The notes beneath the pieces were generated by a model. It saw nothing but the letters and a program-made list of their open reading frames with translations. It was not told the origin of the DNA and did no database searches. Shown piece after piece: positions 14,808 to 16,526 of a stretch of 16,526 bases of DNA; the stretch's first letter is position 1, and every line of letters starts with the position of its first letter. This stretch comes from Dinochytrium kinnereticum. Lineage: Eukaryota > Chytridiomycota > Chytridiomycetes > Chytridiales > Chytridiaceae. Location of the stretch: assembly GCA_027604005.1 (NCBI GenBank), contig JADGJT010000443.1, forward strand, positions 1-16,526. The letters are read 5' to 3'. A program made the position numbers and the translations under genes.

Positions 14808-16522
14808 TCAATCCTCATCCATCTCCTCCCCAGTCCTCTGCAACAACGGCTCAATCGTCACCCTCCGTCTCTTCCCATCCCCACCCCCCCCATCATCCTC
14901 AAAGAAAGCCTTAGCAGTCCTCTTCCTCACAGCCTCAACCCCCGTGTCATCCTCAGCCCACTCAATCACAAGATGTCTTCCATAAAGATGGGTGGCGCTG
15001 AGCGATTTAAAGGCGGCAAGGGCCTCCTGCTTTGTCAGGAAATCAACAAAGCAGAACCCTCGATGGGTGCCGTCAAACTTTTTAGGGAGGCGGACGGATT
15101 TGACTTGTCCGAATGTGCTGGTGGGTGTGAGAGGAGGAAGAAGAAGGAAGAACGTATGGAGGATGGGAGGGTGTGTGTTAGGAGTTGCGCTTTATCCTCG
15201 AAATTTGAAGGAAAAAAAAAAGGAAGAAGAAAAAAAAAACAAAACAAAACAAAACCACCAAGAACAAGACCAAACTAAAATTAAAAAAAAACTCACGTAA
15301 ACAGCTGTCGAACATCCTTCTTCGAAGCCTCAAACGGAATATTCCTAACAACAAGTTTACTACTCCTCGCCTCTTCCTCCCCACCCCCCACCCTCCCCCT
15401 CCCCTCCCCCGCCTTCCCCAGCCCTCCCCCCTTCCCCTTCCCAACCCTCGCATTCGAAAACTTCAACTGAATCTCATGCCCCTCAATCCTGAACCCCTGC
15501 TTCAACTTGACAGCATTCCTAGCATTCTCCCTCGAATCAAACTCAACAAACCCAAACCCCATCGACAGCCTCTTCCCCTTCTTGTCAACCTTGGTCGAGA
15601 TCCGGGCAGTTCGAAGCCCCTTGGCGTCAAGAAACGCCTCGCGGAGCGTCTCCTCCGTAGTCGTGAAATTAAGGTTCTTCACAAACAGCGTCGCGACAGG
15701 CGTCTCATCAGCATCATTTTCCTCCTCCTCCTCCTCCGCGATAGCCGTGGGGCGAGAGGTTAATGCGGACGTCTTTACCTTGCCACTCGTCTTCACACCC
15801 CCCCTCACAACCCCACCACCCGCAACACTCTCCCCAGGCCGTCGCCCAACCTCCACCCCCTCAACCCCCCCACGCGCCACCCCTTCAACCCCACCCCCCG
15901 CCACTCCCTCTACCCCACCCCCCTCAACCCCCTCAACCCCCTCCCCCCCGCGACCCCCCACCTTCCTCACAAACCCCTCCCTAAACGATCCCACAGGCGC
16001 CCACTCCAAATAAAGCGGAAGATGCCGATACTTTGAGTAAGCCAGCTTCCGAAACGCCACCTTTGCCTCATTCTCCTCCAAAAACTCCACCAAGGCGATG
16101 GTCCCAGTCGGGGGCACGACCACCCTCCCGAGCGCGCCAAACCCGTCAAAGAGGTCCGTCATGTCGTCGACCGTCGTGCCGGCTGGAAGGTTCTTGACCA
16201 GGAGGATCGTTCGGCTGCGTGATTTTTGGCGGGCGCGCGCCGGCCCACCTAAACTCACCCCACCCCCCACGGATAAGCAGAACCGCGTCTCCATCGCCCA
16301 CAACGGCTTGTGGGGGGGGCGGGGTTTTGTATGCTTGTTTTGTTTTTATAAAAACGAGCAAGAAGAGTTTGAACCCACCTCCTCCAAGTACTCCTTTGTC
16401 TCACCAATGATCTGAGTTTCAGCAACAGCGAGTCGAACGGCCATGTTCTCGGTGGTGGGATCCAGAATCTCGCTCTTCGTCACCCCCATCTTGATGGCCA
16501 TTGCCTCAGCAACAGCGTCGGG
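14808..16522 (-). CDS. MRD1: MRD1/RBM19 pre-rRNA processing factor, C-terminal part
   Basis: Three exons are visible on the minus strand: 16522-16379, 16306-15297 and 15117-14808, giving 487 residues; the N-terminal RRMs lie beyond the window. The first exon starts right after an AG acceptor at 16523-16524 and encodes [20 protein letters not shown], typical of the helical segment before RRM4. Then come RRM4 (visible residues about 81-151, [12 protein letters not shown], ending LPLYLEWAP), a Gly/Val/Glu-rich linker (164-221), RRM5 (about 252-334, with LFVKNLNF and GFGFVEF) and RRM6 (about 364-445, with [31 protein letters not shown]). The tail is basic then acidic, ending at TGA 14810-14808. 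MRD1 acts in the nucleolus in the small-subunit processome, needed for early cleavages that yield 18S rRNA. The 179-nt last intron is phase 2 and restores LFTTFGQVK. The acceptor at 16307-16308 sits next to a C-run and could instead be a few codons downstream. Confidence 0.95.
15788..15961 (-). repeat. G-rich coding minisatellite in the MRD1 linker
   Basis: On the minus strand this reads as imperfect repeats of about 21-24 nt encoding [12 protein letters not shown] heptads between RRM4 and RRM5. The sense strand has many G3-G7 runs. Confidence 0.75.
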
Positions 16523-16526
16523 CTAT

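Noticed and set aside
14808..16522. Poly(A)-binding or nucleolin-type RRM protein
   Set aside because: LPLYLEWAP after RRM4, the DAVAEAMA segment before it and the [13 protein letters not shown] ending are specific to MRD1/RBM19.

Overview
The window looks like nuclear DNA from an early-diverging fungus, most likely a chytrid-type zoosporic fungus. The lineage is inferred from style rather than proven. Genes are dense and split by short spliceosomal introns (about 40-180 nt, GT..AG). Intergenic gaps are small and full of homopolymer and microsatellite tracts. The recognisable proteins are eukaryotic housekeeping families. I see no rRNA, tRNA, CRISPR array or complete transposon.

Layout, left to right. 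Positions 1-755 are AT-rich non-coding DNA with several short perfect inverted repeats and the 5' flank of the first gene. Positions 756-2383 (+) hold a five-exon YIF1 gene (ER-Golgi transport membrane protein) with an unusually long Q/G/Y-rich N-terminus. After only 58 bp, 2442-7263 (+) is a five-exon gene for a 1494-residue LIG4-related ATP-dependent DNA ligase; its tail of more than 800 residues carries a tandem SUMO-interaction-type motif and a basic NLS-like cluster. Positions 7606-about 10057 (+) hold a multi-exon gene of unknown function that has grown by internal duplication, including tandem duplication of a 156-nt exon with its flanking intron, and it ends in one membrane helix. Positions 10058-11755 separate convergent genes and hold a tandem repeat, a G-rich tract, one doubtful small ORF and a long low-complexity purine-rich block.

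The right side is on the minus strand. Positions 14036-11756 (-) encode a 669-residue predicted type I membrane protein: signal peptide, Pro-rich stretch, compact ectodomain resembling the VHL beta fold, one transmembrane helix, and a long Q/G-rich cytoplasmic part ending in an SH3 domain. Positions 16522-14808 (-) are the C-terminal half of MRD1/RBM19, the multi-RRM nucleolar factor for 18S rRNA maturation, cut by the window edge.

The genes do not form one pathway. The left part holds secretory transport and DNA end-joining functions next to a fast-evolving orphan; the right part holds a putative surface sensor/adaptor and a ribosome-biogenesis factor. The most unusual items are the VHL-like/TM/SH3 protein, the tandem-exon orphan, and the ligase with its SIM-bearing tail.
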